From NCBI GenBank assembly GCA_017469625.1, contig JAFUGA010000005.1, positions 1 through 62,075 on the forward strand: DNA of 62,075 nucleotides. Direction: 5' to 3'. Origin of the DNA: Bacteroidales bacterium (GTDB lineage Bacteria > Bacteroidota > Bacteroidia > Bacteroidales > P3). Shown one piece after another: positions 18,118 through 25,759 of the stretch (the stretch's first letter is position 1; every line of letters begins with the position of its first letter). The notes under the pieces are model-generated. The model was not told the origin of the DNA and searched no databases. It saw only the letters and a program-made list of their open reading frames with translations. The position numbers and the translations under genes were made by a program.

Positions 18118-18177
18118 ATGACAAGAAATATAAGTGTTTTATTATTAGTAAATTATATGGGGGGGGGTACAACTTAA
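18118..18177 (+). CDS. Poly-G mini-ORF, copy 3 (orphan)
   Basis: This 19-residue ORF, MTRNISVLLLVNYMGGGTT, has a run of nine G (18159-18167). It is related to copies 1 and 2 by the N-containing start, LLL-x-NYMGGG and the following terminator, although the nucleotide sequence outside the core has diverged. Here no lipoprotein follows: after the terminator comes the promoter of the WYL gene. A separate, promoter-borne unit that ends at a terminator could work as a small RNA in trans. Confidence 0.45.
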   Translation: MTRNISVLLLVNYMGGGTT

Positions 18178-18201
18178 TAACAACCTTTTAACAATTTATT
18201 A

Positions 18202-18243
18202 ACGTATATAAAGGCTTTAACAGGCTTTTATATGCGTTTTTTG
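18202..18243 (+). terminator. Terminator of poly-G mini-ORF copy 3
   Basis: CGTATATAAAGGC and a partly complementary GGCTTTTATATGCG form a stem followed by TTTTTTG. It is not homologous in sequence to the hairpins at 298 and 13205, but it is in the same position. Confidence 0.7.
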
Positions 18244-18312
18244 TTTGAAAAAAATAATTAAAAAAACAACAAACTGAATAAAACAATAAATATTTTGAAA
18301 TTAAAAATAAGC

Positions 18313-18349
18313 CTCTGCTACAATTTGGCGTAGTATTGAAATACCTTTG
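18313..18349 (+). promoter_or_regulatory. WYL gene promoter with operator-like hairpin motif
   Basis: The motif CTCTGCT, CAA, TGGCG, AG (18313-18333) can form a small hairpin. It ends 16 nt before the last base of the -7 box TACCTTTG (18342-18349). The same motif with the same spacing recurs at 23111-23147. The site is a candidate operator for the WYL regulator encoded just downstream. Confidence 0.55.
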
Positions 18350-18367
18350 CATAAAATTTGAATAATT

Positions 18368-18499
18368 ATGATTGACTGCATAATAAATAAAACAAACATC
18401 TTATCATTTATTCCAAAGGAAATATCTTCGGAATTATTAGGTGGTTGGTATATAAATAACCTCGTTTTTACTGAAAGTAGGAACATAAATTTTAGATAA
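18368..18499 (+). CDS. Small ORF preceding the WYL gene
   Basis: This 43-residue ORF starts MIDCIINKTNILSFIPKEIS, continues with LLGGWYINN, and ends 3 nt before the WYL ATG. It lies between the promoter and the regulator gene and stays open for 43 codons in AT-rich DNA, so it may be translated and coupled to the WYL gene. No family is recognised; it could also be an untranslated leader. Confidence 0.35.
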   Translation: MIDCIINKTNILSFIPKEISSELLGGWYINNLVFTESRNINFR

Positions 18500-18502
18500 A
18501 AT

Positions 18503-19489
18503 ATGGCAAACAACGACAGAGGACAAAGTTTAATAAGTAAATACGTTTGGGTGATAGATACCATCTATCGTGCCAAGAAAATCTCGTTCAAAGAGCTGAA
18601 TGAAAAATGGCTTGATACAGATATTAGTAGAGGTGTAAAAATTCCTAAACGTACATTTGACAATTGGAAGTATCAAATATGGGATATGTTTGGTATAGAT
18701 ATAGTAAATGAAAATCGTGGAGAGTATCGTTATTATATTTCTAATGCAGAGGATATTAACAAAAATGGATTACGTTCATGGCTCTACAATACTTTCTGTG
18801 TTAGCAATGTTTTGGCCAATAGTCAGAGTATTAAAGATAGAATATTGTTGGAGTATGTACCTTCTGGACAGGAATATCTACAGACCATTATAGAGGCTAT
18901 GAAAGAAAATCGGGTACTAAATATTACGTATTACAATTATTGGAAAGACGAAGAGTATAACTTTGACGTGCAACCGTTTTGTATAAAACTGTTCCGTCAA
19001 AGGTGGTATATGGTTGCCAGAGGTACAAACTCTTATTATTACGAAAAAGGGTTAAGGATATATTCTCTTGATAGAATTCGTTATCTTCATAAAACAGAAG
19101 AAGTGTTTGATTTGCCTAAAGAATGGAATGCAAAAGAGTTCTTTGATGGTTGTTTTGGTATTATCTTAGACCAATCTGTAGAAGTTCAACCTGTTAAATT
19201 GAAAGTATCAAAAGGACAAGCCAACTATCTTAGAGACCTAAAACTACACGAATCTCAGGAAGAAATAGAACGTAATGAAGAATACAGTATCTTTACATAC
19301 AGACTTCGTCCTTGCTTTGACTTTCAACAGGAAATTCTTTGGAATGGAGAGAACGTTGAAGTGCTGGAACCTCTTTGGTTACGTAATGAGATAACAGAAA
19401 AAATAAAAAATATGTGGAAAATATATGAAAAAGAACAATTTGGAGAACTCAGACAACACCCTTGTTGCTATTATTTTAATGATTGCTGA
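18503..19489 (+). CDS. WYL-domain transcription regulator
   Basis: This 328-residue protein has an N-terminal helical region of winged-helix type (about 1-75; ISFKELNEKWLDTDISRGVKI, FDNWKYQIWDMFGI). A WYL ligand-sensing domain follows (about 125-215; ALNITYYNYW-like RVLNITYYNYWKDEEYNF, QPFCIKLFRQRWYMVARG, LRIYSLDRIRYL). A WCX-type C-terminal domain begins near VQPVKLKVSKGQ. WYL regulators often control phage-defence and DNA-damage genes and sense nucleic acid or nucleotide ligands. Here it heads the accessory island and shares an operator-like motif with the operon at 23179. Repressor or activator mode is unknown. Confidence 0.85.
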   Translation: MANNDRGQSLISKYVWVIDTIYRAKKISFKELNEKWLDTDISRGVKIPKRTFDNWKYQIWDMFGIDIVNENRGEYRYYISNAEDINKNGLRSWLYNTFCVSNVLANSQSIKDRILLEYVPSGQEYLQTIIEAMKENRVLNITYYNYWKDEEYNFDVQPFCIKLFRQRWYMVARGTNSYYYEKGLRIYSLDRIRYLHKTEEVFDLPKEWNAKEFFDGCFGIILDQSVEVQPVKLKVSKGQANYLRDLKLHESQEEIERNEEYSIFTYRLRPCFDFQQEILWNGENVEVLEPLWLRNEITEKIKNMWKIYEKEQFGELRQHPCCYYFNDC

Positions 19490-19586
19490 AAGTCGCACAG
19501 AGGAAAAGGACATTATAGTGAAAGTAGTAGTCAATCTTATAAACCAAAGAAATAATTAAACAAAAAATATATAAAAAGAAAACTCG

Positions 19587-20936
19587 ATGGAAAATTTATC
19601 AATAATAGTTACAGAAGAAGATTTATCTAATGGAATAAAAGATGAATATGGAGTAATCTATTCAGAAGATGGTAAAAGATTATTAACCTGTAGTAACGAA
19701 AATTTGGAAAAATATCAGGTACATAACGGTTGTAAGGTTATATGTGAATATGCATTCTATGAACATGAAAAATTGTGTTCAGTAGAAATACCAGATAGTG
19801 TTACTGAAATTGGAAACTATGCATTTAAAAATTGTACAGGATTAACAAGTATAACTATACCAGATGACGTTACAGAAATTGGAGAGGGAGCATTTGAAAG
19901 TTGTACAGGATTGACAAGTATAAATATACCGAATAGTGTTACTAAAATTAAAGCATGTACATTTTCTGGTTGTCAAGGATTAACAAGTATAACTATACCA
20001 GATAGTGTTACTAAAATTGGAGACTATGCATTTTGTGATTGTCAAGACTTAACAAGTATAACTATACCAAATAGTGTTACAGAAATTGAAAAAGATGCAT
20101 TTAGATATTGTGCAGGTTTAATAAGTATAAATATACCAGATAATATTACTGAAATAGGAGATAGGGCCTTCTTATATTGTACAGGTTTGACGAGTATTAC
20201 TATTCCGAATAGTGTTACTAAAATAGGAGATTCTGCATTTTCATATTGTACAGGACTAACAAGTATAAATGTGGATAAAAATAATAAAAATTATTCATCT
20301 ATAGATGGGGTATTGTTTTCTAAGAAACAAGATGTTCTTATTTGTTATCCTGAAGGTAAAAAAGATAGTGTATATAATATACCTAATGGTGTTACTAAAA
20401 TAGGAGATTTCGCATTTGGAGGTTGTACAAACTTAACAAGTATAACTATACCAAATAGTGTTACTAAAATTGAAGGGGGAGCATTTGAATATTGTACAGG
20501 ATTAACAAGTATAACTATACCAAATAGTGTTACAGAAATAGGATGGGCGGTATTTGAAGGTTGTACAAAATTAACAAATATAAATATACCAGATAGTGTT
20601 ACTAAAATTGGATATTCCGCATTTTCAGATTGTGCAGGTTTGACGAGCATAACTATACCAAATAACGTTACTGAAATTGGAGAGGGAGCATTTAAAAATT
20701 GTACAGGATTAACAAGTATAACTATACCAGATAGTGTGAATAAAATTAGAGAGAGAGTATTTGAAGGTTGTACAGGACTAACAAGTATAACTTTGCCAAA
20801 TATTGCCAAAATTGAACGAGATGTATTTGATGGTTGTACAGAATTAAAAAACATCTATATACCTAAAGGAACAAGAGAAAAGTTTGAGAAGTTTTTGTCT
20901 AAATGGAAAGATAAATTAGTTGAAATAGAAAAATAA
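19587..20936 (+). CDS. Intracellular BspA-type leucine-rich repeat protein
   Basis: This 449-residue protein is made of about 15 LRR_5 (BspA/TpLRR) units of 23 residues with the consensus LTSITIPxSVTxIGxxAFxx followed by CTG. One longer interrupting unit sits near 230-265 (VDKNNKNYSSIDGVLFSKKQ). There is no signal peptide and no sorting domain, unlike the surface BspA family, so it is probably cytoplasmic. LRR proteins of this kind bind other proteins. The DNA repeats (69 bp) are similar enough to allow gain or loss of units. It lies between the WYL and nuclease genes, and a sensing or target-binding role in that island is only an inference. Confidence 0.8.
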   Translation: MENLSIIVTEEDLSNGIKDEYGVIYSEDGKRLLTCSNENLEKYQVHNGCKVICEYAFYEHEKLCSVEIPDSVTEIGNYAFKNCTGLTSITIPDDVTEIGEGAFESCTGLTSINIPNSVTKIKACTFSGCQGLTSITIPDSVTKIGDYAFCDCQDLTSITIPNSVTEIEKDAFRYCAGLISINIPDNITEIGDRAFLYCTGLTSITIPNSVTKIGDSAFSYCTGLTSINVDKNNKNYSSIDGVLFSKKQDVLICYPEGKKDSVYNIPNGVTKIGDFAFGGCTNLTSITIPNSVTKIEGGAFEYCTGLTSITIPNSVTEIGWAVFEGCTKLTNINIPDSVTKIGYSAFSDCAGLTSITIPNNVTEIGEGAFKNCTGLTSITIPDSVNKIRERVFEGCTGLTSITLPNIAKIERDVFDGCTELKNIYIPKGTREKFEKFLSKWKDKLVEIEK

Positions 20937-21001
20937 TTATTGTAAGAAAATTCTGAGAAATCAGATACAATAACAGAAATCAAATAGTTATCAGAAAAAA
21001 T

Positions 21002-21697
21002 ATGAACACAATAAAACAATACTCTGATATGATTGAGTTTCTTTTGGAAACTGCCAATCTTTTGAGTAAAGAAAGACAAAGAAGAATTAACAAAGGCGAA
21101 AATATAAACATTTTCTCTTTGTGGAATGATTTTTCTGGATTAACAGAACCTATACATAGTAGGATTCTTCATTTTTTCTTATCGTCAAATCCTATGCATG
21201 GTCAAGGAAATCGTTTTTTAAATATATTTTTAAAACACATAGGCATTCAATCTCATAAAGATGAAGAATGGGTATCAACAGTTGAAATTGGAAGAGTTGA
21301 TGTTATGCTTAAAAGGTTTCATCCTCATGGTCTTGTTATTATTGAAAATAAATCAAATGGGGCAGAAGACCAACCCAACCAACTATATAGATATTGGTAT
21401 AAAAACATTCATCACTGTAACGATGATTGTACTCGTGCTTACTATGAATTACATCCTGAATACAAAATTGTATATTTAGTACCAAATAAGGAAAAGAAGA
21501 TAAATGATGATTCTTTGACAAGACCTATTGATTATCCCGAATATTTGCCTGATACTATACCTATCAAACCAATAGTTTTTTCTTTTCAAGAGGAAATCTC
21601 AAGTTGGTTGGAAGATTGCATAGATTCTTTACCAGAGGAAAATATACCTCTAAAAAATTTACTATTACAATATGAGCAATATTGCAAAAATCTATAA
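21002..21697 (+). CDS. PD-(D/E)XK nuclease superfamily protein
   Basis: This 231-residue protein shows the PDDEXK core: Glu49 (TEPIHSRIL), Asp100 in VEIGRVDVML, the E-x-K triad residue pair in LVIIENKSNGAEDQPNQL (Glu115, Lys117), then a conserved Gln and a Tyr-Arg-Tyr segment. The layout HGQGNRFLNIFL, GRVDVM, IIENKxxxxDQPNQL is that of the PDDEXK_4-type family found in defence and mobile islands. It likely cuts DNA. The active-site residues are all present. It starts 65 nt after the LRR gene, and the next gene begins at or within its 3' end, so they form one operon. Confidence 0.8.
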   Translation: MNTIKQYSDMIEFLLETANLLSKERQRRINKGENINIFSLWNDFSGLTEPIHSRILHFFLSSNPMHGQGNRFLNIFLKHIGIQSHKDEEWVSTVEIGRVDVMLKRFHPHGLVIIENKSNGAEDQPNQLYRYWYKNIHHCNDDCTRAYYELHPEYKIVYLVPNKEKKINDDSLTRPIDYPEYLPDTIPIKPIVFSFQEEISSWLEDCIDSLPEENIPLKNLLLQYEQYCKNL

Positions 21698-21710
21698 ATA
21701 TTTTAATAAA

Positions 21711-22292
21711 ATGAATGAAGTTAATACAATAATGTCGCAATTTGACACTGCTGAAAAATGGCATGCGTACATGGAACTTGTCCGAATGAAAGATAAGTTT
21801 GTTGAAGAGTTAAAATCTCGCATTTATAATGAATTAGAAGAAATATTCAATTCTTCAAATATTGATGATATTTGGATGCTGGAATTCAGTTATAGAGGAA
21901 TAGATATGTATCCAAAAGATTTTAAGACTATTTCTATTGCTATTCATTGGTGTTCTTGTTGGAATGACCCATGGTATAGACGTTCCTCATCTATTTGGAT
22001 AGATGCAAAACAATTAGATTATGAGAAAGTATTCAACCGTATTCAGTATTATCGCGAAAGACTACCAATGACTTCCTATAATGACAATATTAGTAACTTT
22101 TGGCATCCATTTGTAAGTCAAATACCAGCCATTGTTTTTGGTGTTGAAAACGAAACTACAACACTTGAAGAATGTTTGTTTATGGCTATTAAGGAGCCAA
22201 AACGTTTAGCACAAAACCTATGGCATGAAGTATTTGAACCATTTGCGAATAAAGAATGTGCAGATATTCTAAAGTGTTGTACTAAAGAATGA
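21711..22292 (+). CDS. Hypothetical protein next to PD-(D/E)XK nuclease
   Basis: This protein of about 193 residues begins MNEVNTIMSQFDTAEKWHAY. An ATG at 21672, inside the nuclease gene, would add 13 residues, so the start is uncertain. It is soluble, rich in Trp and aromatic residues (WCSCWNDPWYRR, NFWHPF, LWHEVFEPF), and predicted mixed helix and strand. No catalytic motif is recognised. Its tight position after the nuclease suggests a partner such as a specificity, inhibitor or immunity subunit; this is inference. Confidence 0.6.
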   Translation: MNEVNTIMSQFDTAEKWHAYMELVRMKDKFVEELKSRIYNELEEIFNSSNIDDIWMLEFSYRGIDMYPKDFKTISIAIHWCSCWNDPWYRRSSSIWIDAKQLDYEKVFNRIQYYRERLPMTSYNDNISNFWHPFVSQIPAIVFGVENETTTLEECLFMAIKEPKRLAQNLWHEVFEPFANKECADILKCCTKE

Positions 22293-22343
22293 ATTTAAGA
22301 ATATATGTTACACATTTTTATATAACATAATATTAGAAAATAT

Positions 22344-22378
22344 ATTTGGAAGATGTGCGTAAAGCATATCTTCCAAAT
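22344..22378 (+). terminator. Terminator after the nuclease operon
   Basis: ATTTGGAAGATGTG and CATATCTTCCAAAT form a strong stem; the following T run is weak. The remaining sequence to 22526 shows no convincing gene. Confidence 0.6.
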
Positions 22379-22526
22379 TATCAATTGTTTTATTGCAAGA
22401 ACTATATATTAAAGTGTCTATTTGTATTCCACTGAAGATTTGTTTTCAAAGAAAAAAAACTAATGAGGTAGTAGATGATTTTTCAAGCTTTGTATTTAGT
22501 AAAAACTTTAGATTGATTGATAATAT

Positions 22527-23039
22527 ATGTTTAAATATATCTCTAACACCGCACATTACAAGGAAGTGCTTTCACGTGTTCCAAGAGTGAAGAGAACTTT
22601 ATGGATTGGCACGGCAGATATTAAAGACCTCTATATTGAAGACAGTAAACAGAAGAAACCTTTTCTTTCTGTGCTTGCTGATCTTATTCGACGTGGTGTA
22701 GAAGTTAGACTTATTCACGCAAAGGAACCGGGACCTAATTTTAGAGAAGATTTTGACAAATATCCTATACTTTATGATGGGTTAGAACGTGTTTTGTGTC
22801 CTCGTGTTCATTTCAAGATAATAGTTTTTGACTGTAAAGAAGTATATATTGGTAGTGCTAATCTCACAGGAGCAGGACTTGGTATGAAAACAGATAGCAA
22901 ACGCAATTTTGAAGCTGGTATTTTGACAGATATACCAGAAATAGTAGAACAGGCTATGACCCAATTCGATGAAGTTTGGATAGGAAAGCATTGTAAGGTA
23001 TGTAAACGAAAAGAGTATTGTTTAGACCCAATAGTATAG
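22527..23039 (+). CDS. Phospholipase D-like nuclease domain protein
   Basis: This 170-residue protein has one HKD motif: His95-x-Lys97 and Asp102 (HFKIIVFD), then GSANLTGAG (109-117). Single-HKD proteins of this size dimerise to form a nuclease active site, as in Nuc and the PLD nucleases of defence and restriction systems. A Cys cluster near the C-terminus (CKVCKRKEYC) could bind zinc. It has its own upstream space and lies in the same island as the PD-(D/E)XK enzyme. A phospholipase role is less likely given size and context. Confidence 0.75.
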   Translation: MFKYISNTAHYKEVLSRVPRVKRTLWIGTADIKDLYIEDSKQKKPFLSVLADLIRRGVEVRLIHAKEPGPNFREDFDKYPILYDGLERVLCPRVHFKIIVFDCKEVYIGSANLTGAGLGMKTDSKRNFEAGILTDIPEIVEQAMTQFDEVWIGKHCKVCKRKEYCLDPIV

Positions 23040-23110
23040 ACAAGGTACACAGTTTAGGTTAGTGAGATAAAAAAAACAATAATTTTAAAAAAATATCACT
23101 TTTTACAAAT

Positions 23111-23147
23111 CTCTGCTGCAAGATGGCGGAGGTTTGTTTTTATTTTG
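23111..23147 (+). promoter_or_regulatory. Operon promoter with operator-like hairpin motif, second copy
   Basis: CTCTGC (23111-23116) and GCGGAG (23126-23131) form a perfect 6-bp hairpin around a 9-nt loop. Sixteen nt separate its end from the last base of the TTTTG -7-like box (TTATTTTG, 23140-23147). The layout repeats that of the WYL promoter at 18313-18349. It lies 32 nt before the first gene of the operon at 23179. Confidence 0.55.
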
Positions 23148-23178
23148 CAAAAAATTACAAATTATAATAATAAAAACA

Positions 23179-23352
23179 ATGAATGAAGAAATGTATTTAT
23201 TTTTAGTTTCCGAAAGCGAACAGTCTATCCCTATAGAGTTTCCTTTAAGTTATTTATTGGATTTAAATTTCAATTTTGGTGATAAAGAAGATGTAATAAA
23301 AAACCTTAATGAATTTATTAAAGAGATAGAAAAATATAGAGATAATTTATGA
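23179..23352 (+). CDS. Small hypothetical protein, first gene of operon
   Basis: This 57-residue acidic protein starts MNEEMYLFLVSESEQSIPIE and is mostly helical at the end (IKNLNEFIKEIEKYRDNL). The ATG at 23179 is chosen because the promoter ends just before it. Its stop overlaps the next start by 4 nt (ATGA), a sign of translational coupling. Function unknown. Confidence 0.6.
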   Translation: MNEEMYLFLVSESEQSIPIEFPLSYLLDLNFNFGDKEDVIKNLNEFIKEIEKYRDNL

Positions 23353-23990
23353 ATACTATAATTGATATGATATGCGACTATGATATAAAACTTATTGAAG
23401 AGGAAATTCTATTGAAATACAATAAGGACATGATAAACTATTCCGATTGCGATTGTTTATTGTCTTTGAGAAAGGACATGATAAACAAAAGGGTATTAAC
23501 TCATCAAGAAGATATTCTTACAGACATTATCACTTTTAATGATGTGTTACGAAACGCACTAAAAGAAATGTACGACAAGATACACAGTATTTGGAATAGC
23601 ATCAAAGATAAAGATTGGGGTAATTCTATGGAGGTTACGGCTAAGTGTTTCCTTAGTCATGATTATCCAAAACTCCACCCTTTGCAAGATGAATATAGAC
23701 AAGATCTTTGGGAAGCAATCTGTGATAGTGGTTGGAATCCTCTATATGAATATGGTGTCAATTCATTACTAACCTTACCGTCTAAGGATATGAGTTTTGA
23801 TGAATTCATCGGCATGGATTGTCCTCCTCCGAACTGGAATGAAGGACTTAATCAAGAACTTACTAAGGATTTGCATCTTATAAATGCATTTCATAATATC
23901 TTTTCCCACATGAACTTTGCTATCACAGATTTTATTTACGTGAGAAATTTTGAGATGGAATTCAATATTGAAATAACTAAAGAAATATAA
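23349..23990 (+). CDS. Hypothetical protein, second gene of operon
   Basis: This 213-residue soluble protein starts MNTIIDMICDYDIKLIEEEI and is Trp-, Asp- and Cys-containing (NYSDCDC, IWNSIKDKDWGNSMEVTAKC, YPKLHPLQDEYRQDLWEAIC). No known motif is recognised. It overlaps the preceding gene by 4 nt and is followed 1 nt later by the next gene, so the three are one operon and their products probably act together. Its size and acidity would fit an immunity or antitoxin-type protein, but nothing proves this. Confidence 0.65.
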   Translation: MNTIIDMICDYDIKLIEEEILLKYNKDMINYSDCDCLLSLRKDMINKRVLTHQEDILTDIITFNDVLRNALKEMYDKIHSIWNSIKDKDWGNSMEVTAKCFLSHDYPKLHPLQDEYRQDLWEAICDSGWNPLYEYGVNSLLTLPSKDMSFDEFIGMDCPPPNWNEGLNQELTKDLHLINAFHNIFSHMNFAITDFIYVRNFEMEFNIEITKEI

Positions 23991-23991
23991 T

Positions 23992-25008
23992 ATGACATTT
24001 AAAGAAATTTTGAACAGTGTTAAGTTTGAGGACGTGGAACCTCATATAGTAAGAATGTATCAATCAAGAAAAAATACATTGGGCTGGTATAAAATTCATT
24101 TTGATATGTTGCGTATGATGAACCCCGTTTTCTATGAGGATGCTAACGATATAATATGCAAGATAACAATGAAGAAGTGGGAAGATGGAAGTGGATTACA
24201 CCTTGATGCTTATCCTATGGAGGGCGACCCATGGGAACATTCGCTTACAAAGGAATTGATTATATCCCCAGACGTAAAAGCATCAAATGAAGAAATAGTT
24301 GCTTGCTGTCTATGGCATACATCATTTTACGGATTTGTTGAGAAACATATTAAGAAAACCTTTAGACTTTACGACTTGGATATGGATATACTAAACAGAT
24401 GGAACGATGACTTGTATTATAAGGCCATAGCTTTTAAGAATTTTGATATAATACGTAAGTATGATGTAGTTATTCCAACTGTAAAACAACTATATAAGTT
24501 ATACTCTACCAAATGTGAAAAAGAGCCAATATGTAATGAAAACACCTCTTTGAATAAAGTCAATCAAAAGAAACGATTTAGGGCGAAATATATGAGTCGT
24601 TACTATAAACGTATGAGTGCTATCAGTGATTTCATAGTTCAGACAATACCGTCATTGACAAATGGGGATAACTACATAAATATTAAACAACTCTGTGGAT
24701 TATTTTACTCTGAAGTGTTTGCTTCAGAAGAAATTATGTCTTTTGCGTCCAACGGAGAAAGTGGTGCAAGGTATCTTTACAACCTTATTTCAACCTATGA
24801 TATGATTCCTAAGATGGACGGAATAGTTGTTCGTTTTACAATGGGAACAAAACACGAAATACTGACAGAAGATGAAAAACTTTTATGCAATATGTTAGCA
24901 GAGGGATATAAATACAACGACATTATCTTTGATTATGATAATTCATTAGGAAACCAAGTTGTTATAAATTATGCAACATACAATTCAAAGAGTCAATTAG
25001 TAATATAA
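23992..25008 (+). CDS. Hypothetical protein of a Bacteroidetes-specific family
   Basis: This 338-residue protein begins MTFKEILNSVKFEDVEPHIV. It contains the striking segment WEHSLTKELIISPDVKASNE followed by EIVACCLWHTSFYGF (about 82-117), which I associate with an uncharacterised DUF found in Bacteroidetes (possibly DUF6557; not verified). No membrane segment or signal is seen. A basic stretch (KKRFRAKYMSRYYKRM, about 198-213) separates it from a C-terminal region. It sits 1 nt after the preceding gene in the operon that carries the operator-like motif. Function unknown. Confidence 0.65.
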   Translation: MTFKEILNSVKFEDVEPHIVRMYQSRKNTLGWYKIHFDMLRMMNPVFYEDANDIICKITMKKWEDGSGLHLDAYPMEGDPWEHSLTKELIISPDVKASNEEIVACCLWHTSFYGFVEKHIKKTFRLYDLDMDILNRWNDDLYYKAIAFKNFDIIRKYDVVIPTVKQLYKLYSTKCEKEPICNENTSLNKVNQKKRFRAKYMSRYYKRMSAISDFIVQTIPSLTNGDNYINIKQLCGLFYSEVFASEEIMSFASNGESGARYLYNLISTYDMIPKMDGIVVRFTMGTKHEILTEDEKLLCNMLAEGYKYNDIIFDYDNSLGNQVVINYATYNSKSQLVI

Positions 25009-25043
25009 TGCAGTAATAGAAAAATAATATTAAAAAAGAAATT

Positions 25044-25526
25044 ATGAAAATGGTAACACCACAACAGATAACCAGTATAGGTATACAACTTGCCAATAAA
25101 TGTAATACAGAAGAAGATAGACAACAAGCCTTAGAATTTGTTTGGGAAATATTAGAATCTGATAGTATAGCAAGTATTGATGGCAAGGATATTTGTGATA
25201 GTCTTGATTATTGTGGTCATCTTACTGCCTTTGAAACAGGTGTAAGTGCTACTGCAACAAAACGAATGGATTTATTGATTGAACAAATTAAAGAAAAAAC
25301 GAAAGATTGTTATCCTATCTTTAGTCTTGTAGTTTATTTGTTTTGCCCAGAAGATGTTCCAGTGCTAATGGGAGAATTACAATCTTTAAATGATTGGCTA
25401 TCATCTATTACAGATTTGGATTCTGCTACGCAAATAAAATGGGGAATGGCTCAAACTCCTCCTTCATCAAATGCAAATTTACGTGCTATAGTTCTTGCTA
25501 TAACTGACAAAAAACTCAATTCGTAA
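25044..25526 (+). CDS. Hypothetical protein with FtsZ C-terminal-like end
   Basis: This 160-residue protein starts MKMVTPQQITSIGIQLANKC. The last 60 residues (IFSLVVYLFCPEDVPVLMGE.., DLDSATQIKWGMAQTP, NANLRAIVLAIT) resemble the C-terminal subdomain of FtsZ/tubulin-like proteins (..ADIIWG..., ..IRVTVIA). The GTPase half with the GGGTGTG loop is absent, so it cannot be a working FtsZ; it might bind a polymerising partner. The resemblance is weak and rests on pattern reading only. It follows the operon 35 nt downstream. Confidence 0.5.
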   Translation: MKMVTPQQITSIGIQLANKCNTEEDRQQALEFVWEILESDSIASIDGKDICDSLDYCGHLTAFETGVSATATKRMDLLIEQIKEKTKDCYPIFSLVVYLFCPEDVPVLMGELQSLNDWLSSITDLDSATQIKWGMAQTPPSSNANLRAIVLAITDKKLNS

Positions 25527-25621
25527 AACAAAGAAATAGATGAGGTATAGGTTAATCTTCTAAAACATTTTGCATTCCACTATTATAGTTTTCATAGATA
25601 TTTTTCTATATCTTCGTTTCA

Positions 25622-25702
25622 CTGTCGTAGAACTTTGTTTTAATTTTCTAAAACAAAGAAAGAGAATTTTAAAACAAAGAGATAGAAAAATGAAATTAGA
25701 TA
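25622..25702. repeat. Modular palindromic repeat, copy D
   Basis: GTAGAACTTTGTTTTAATTT, TAAAACAAAGAAAGAGAA, TAAAACAAAGAGATAGAAAA: a shortened copy, intergenic, between the accessory operon and the structured RNA promoter. Confidence 0.75.
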
Positions 25703-25722
25703 TATGAAAAATGGGGATATAT

Positions 25723-25753
25723 TTTGTATTGATAAAATAAATTTATAATTTTG
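25723..25753 (+). promoter_or_regulatory. Promoter of structured RNA / kinase 1
   Basis: TTTG at 25723-25726, a 19-nt spacer, and TAATTTTG at 25746-25753 form the best full Bacteroidetes promoter in this part of the window. Transcription would begin near 25760. Confidence 0.75.
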
Positions 25754-25759
25754 CAGAGT

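Noticed and set aside
19587-20936. Regular 69-bp repeats, considered as CRISPR or minisatellite
   Set aside because: They are coding LRR units in one open frame; there are no unique spacers.
22393-22590. 65-codon frame overlapping the PLD gene start
   Set aside because: The PLD frame has the conserved residues from its own ATG at 22527; the overlapping frame has no motif.
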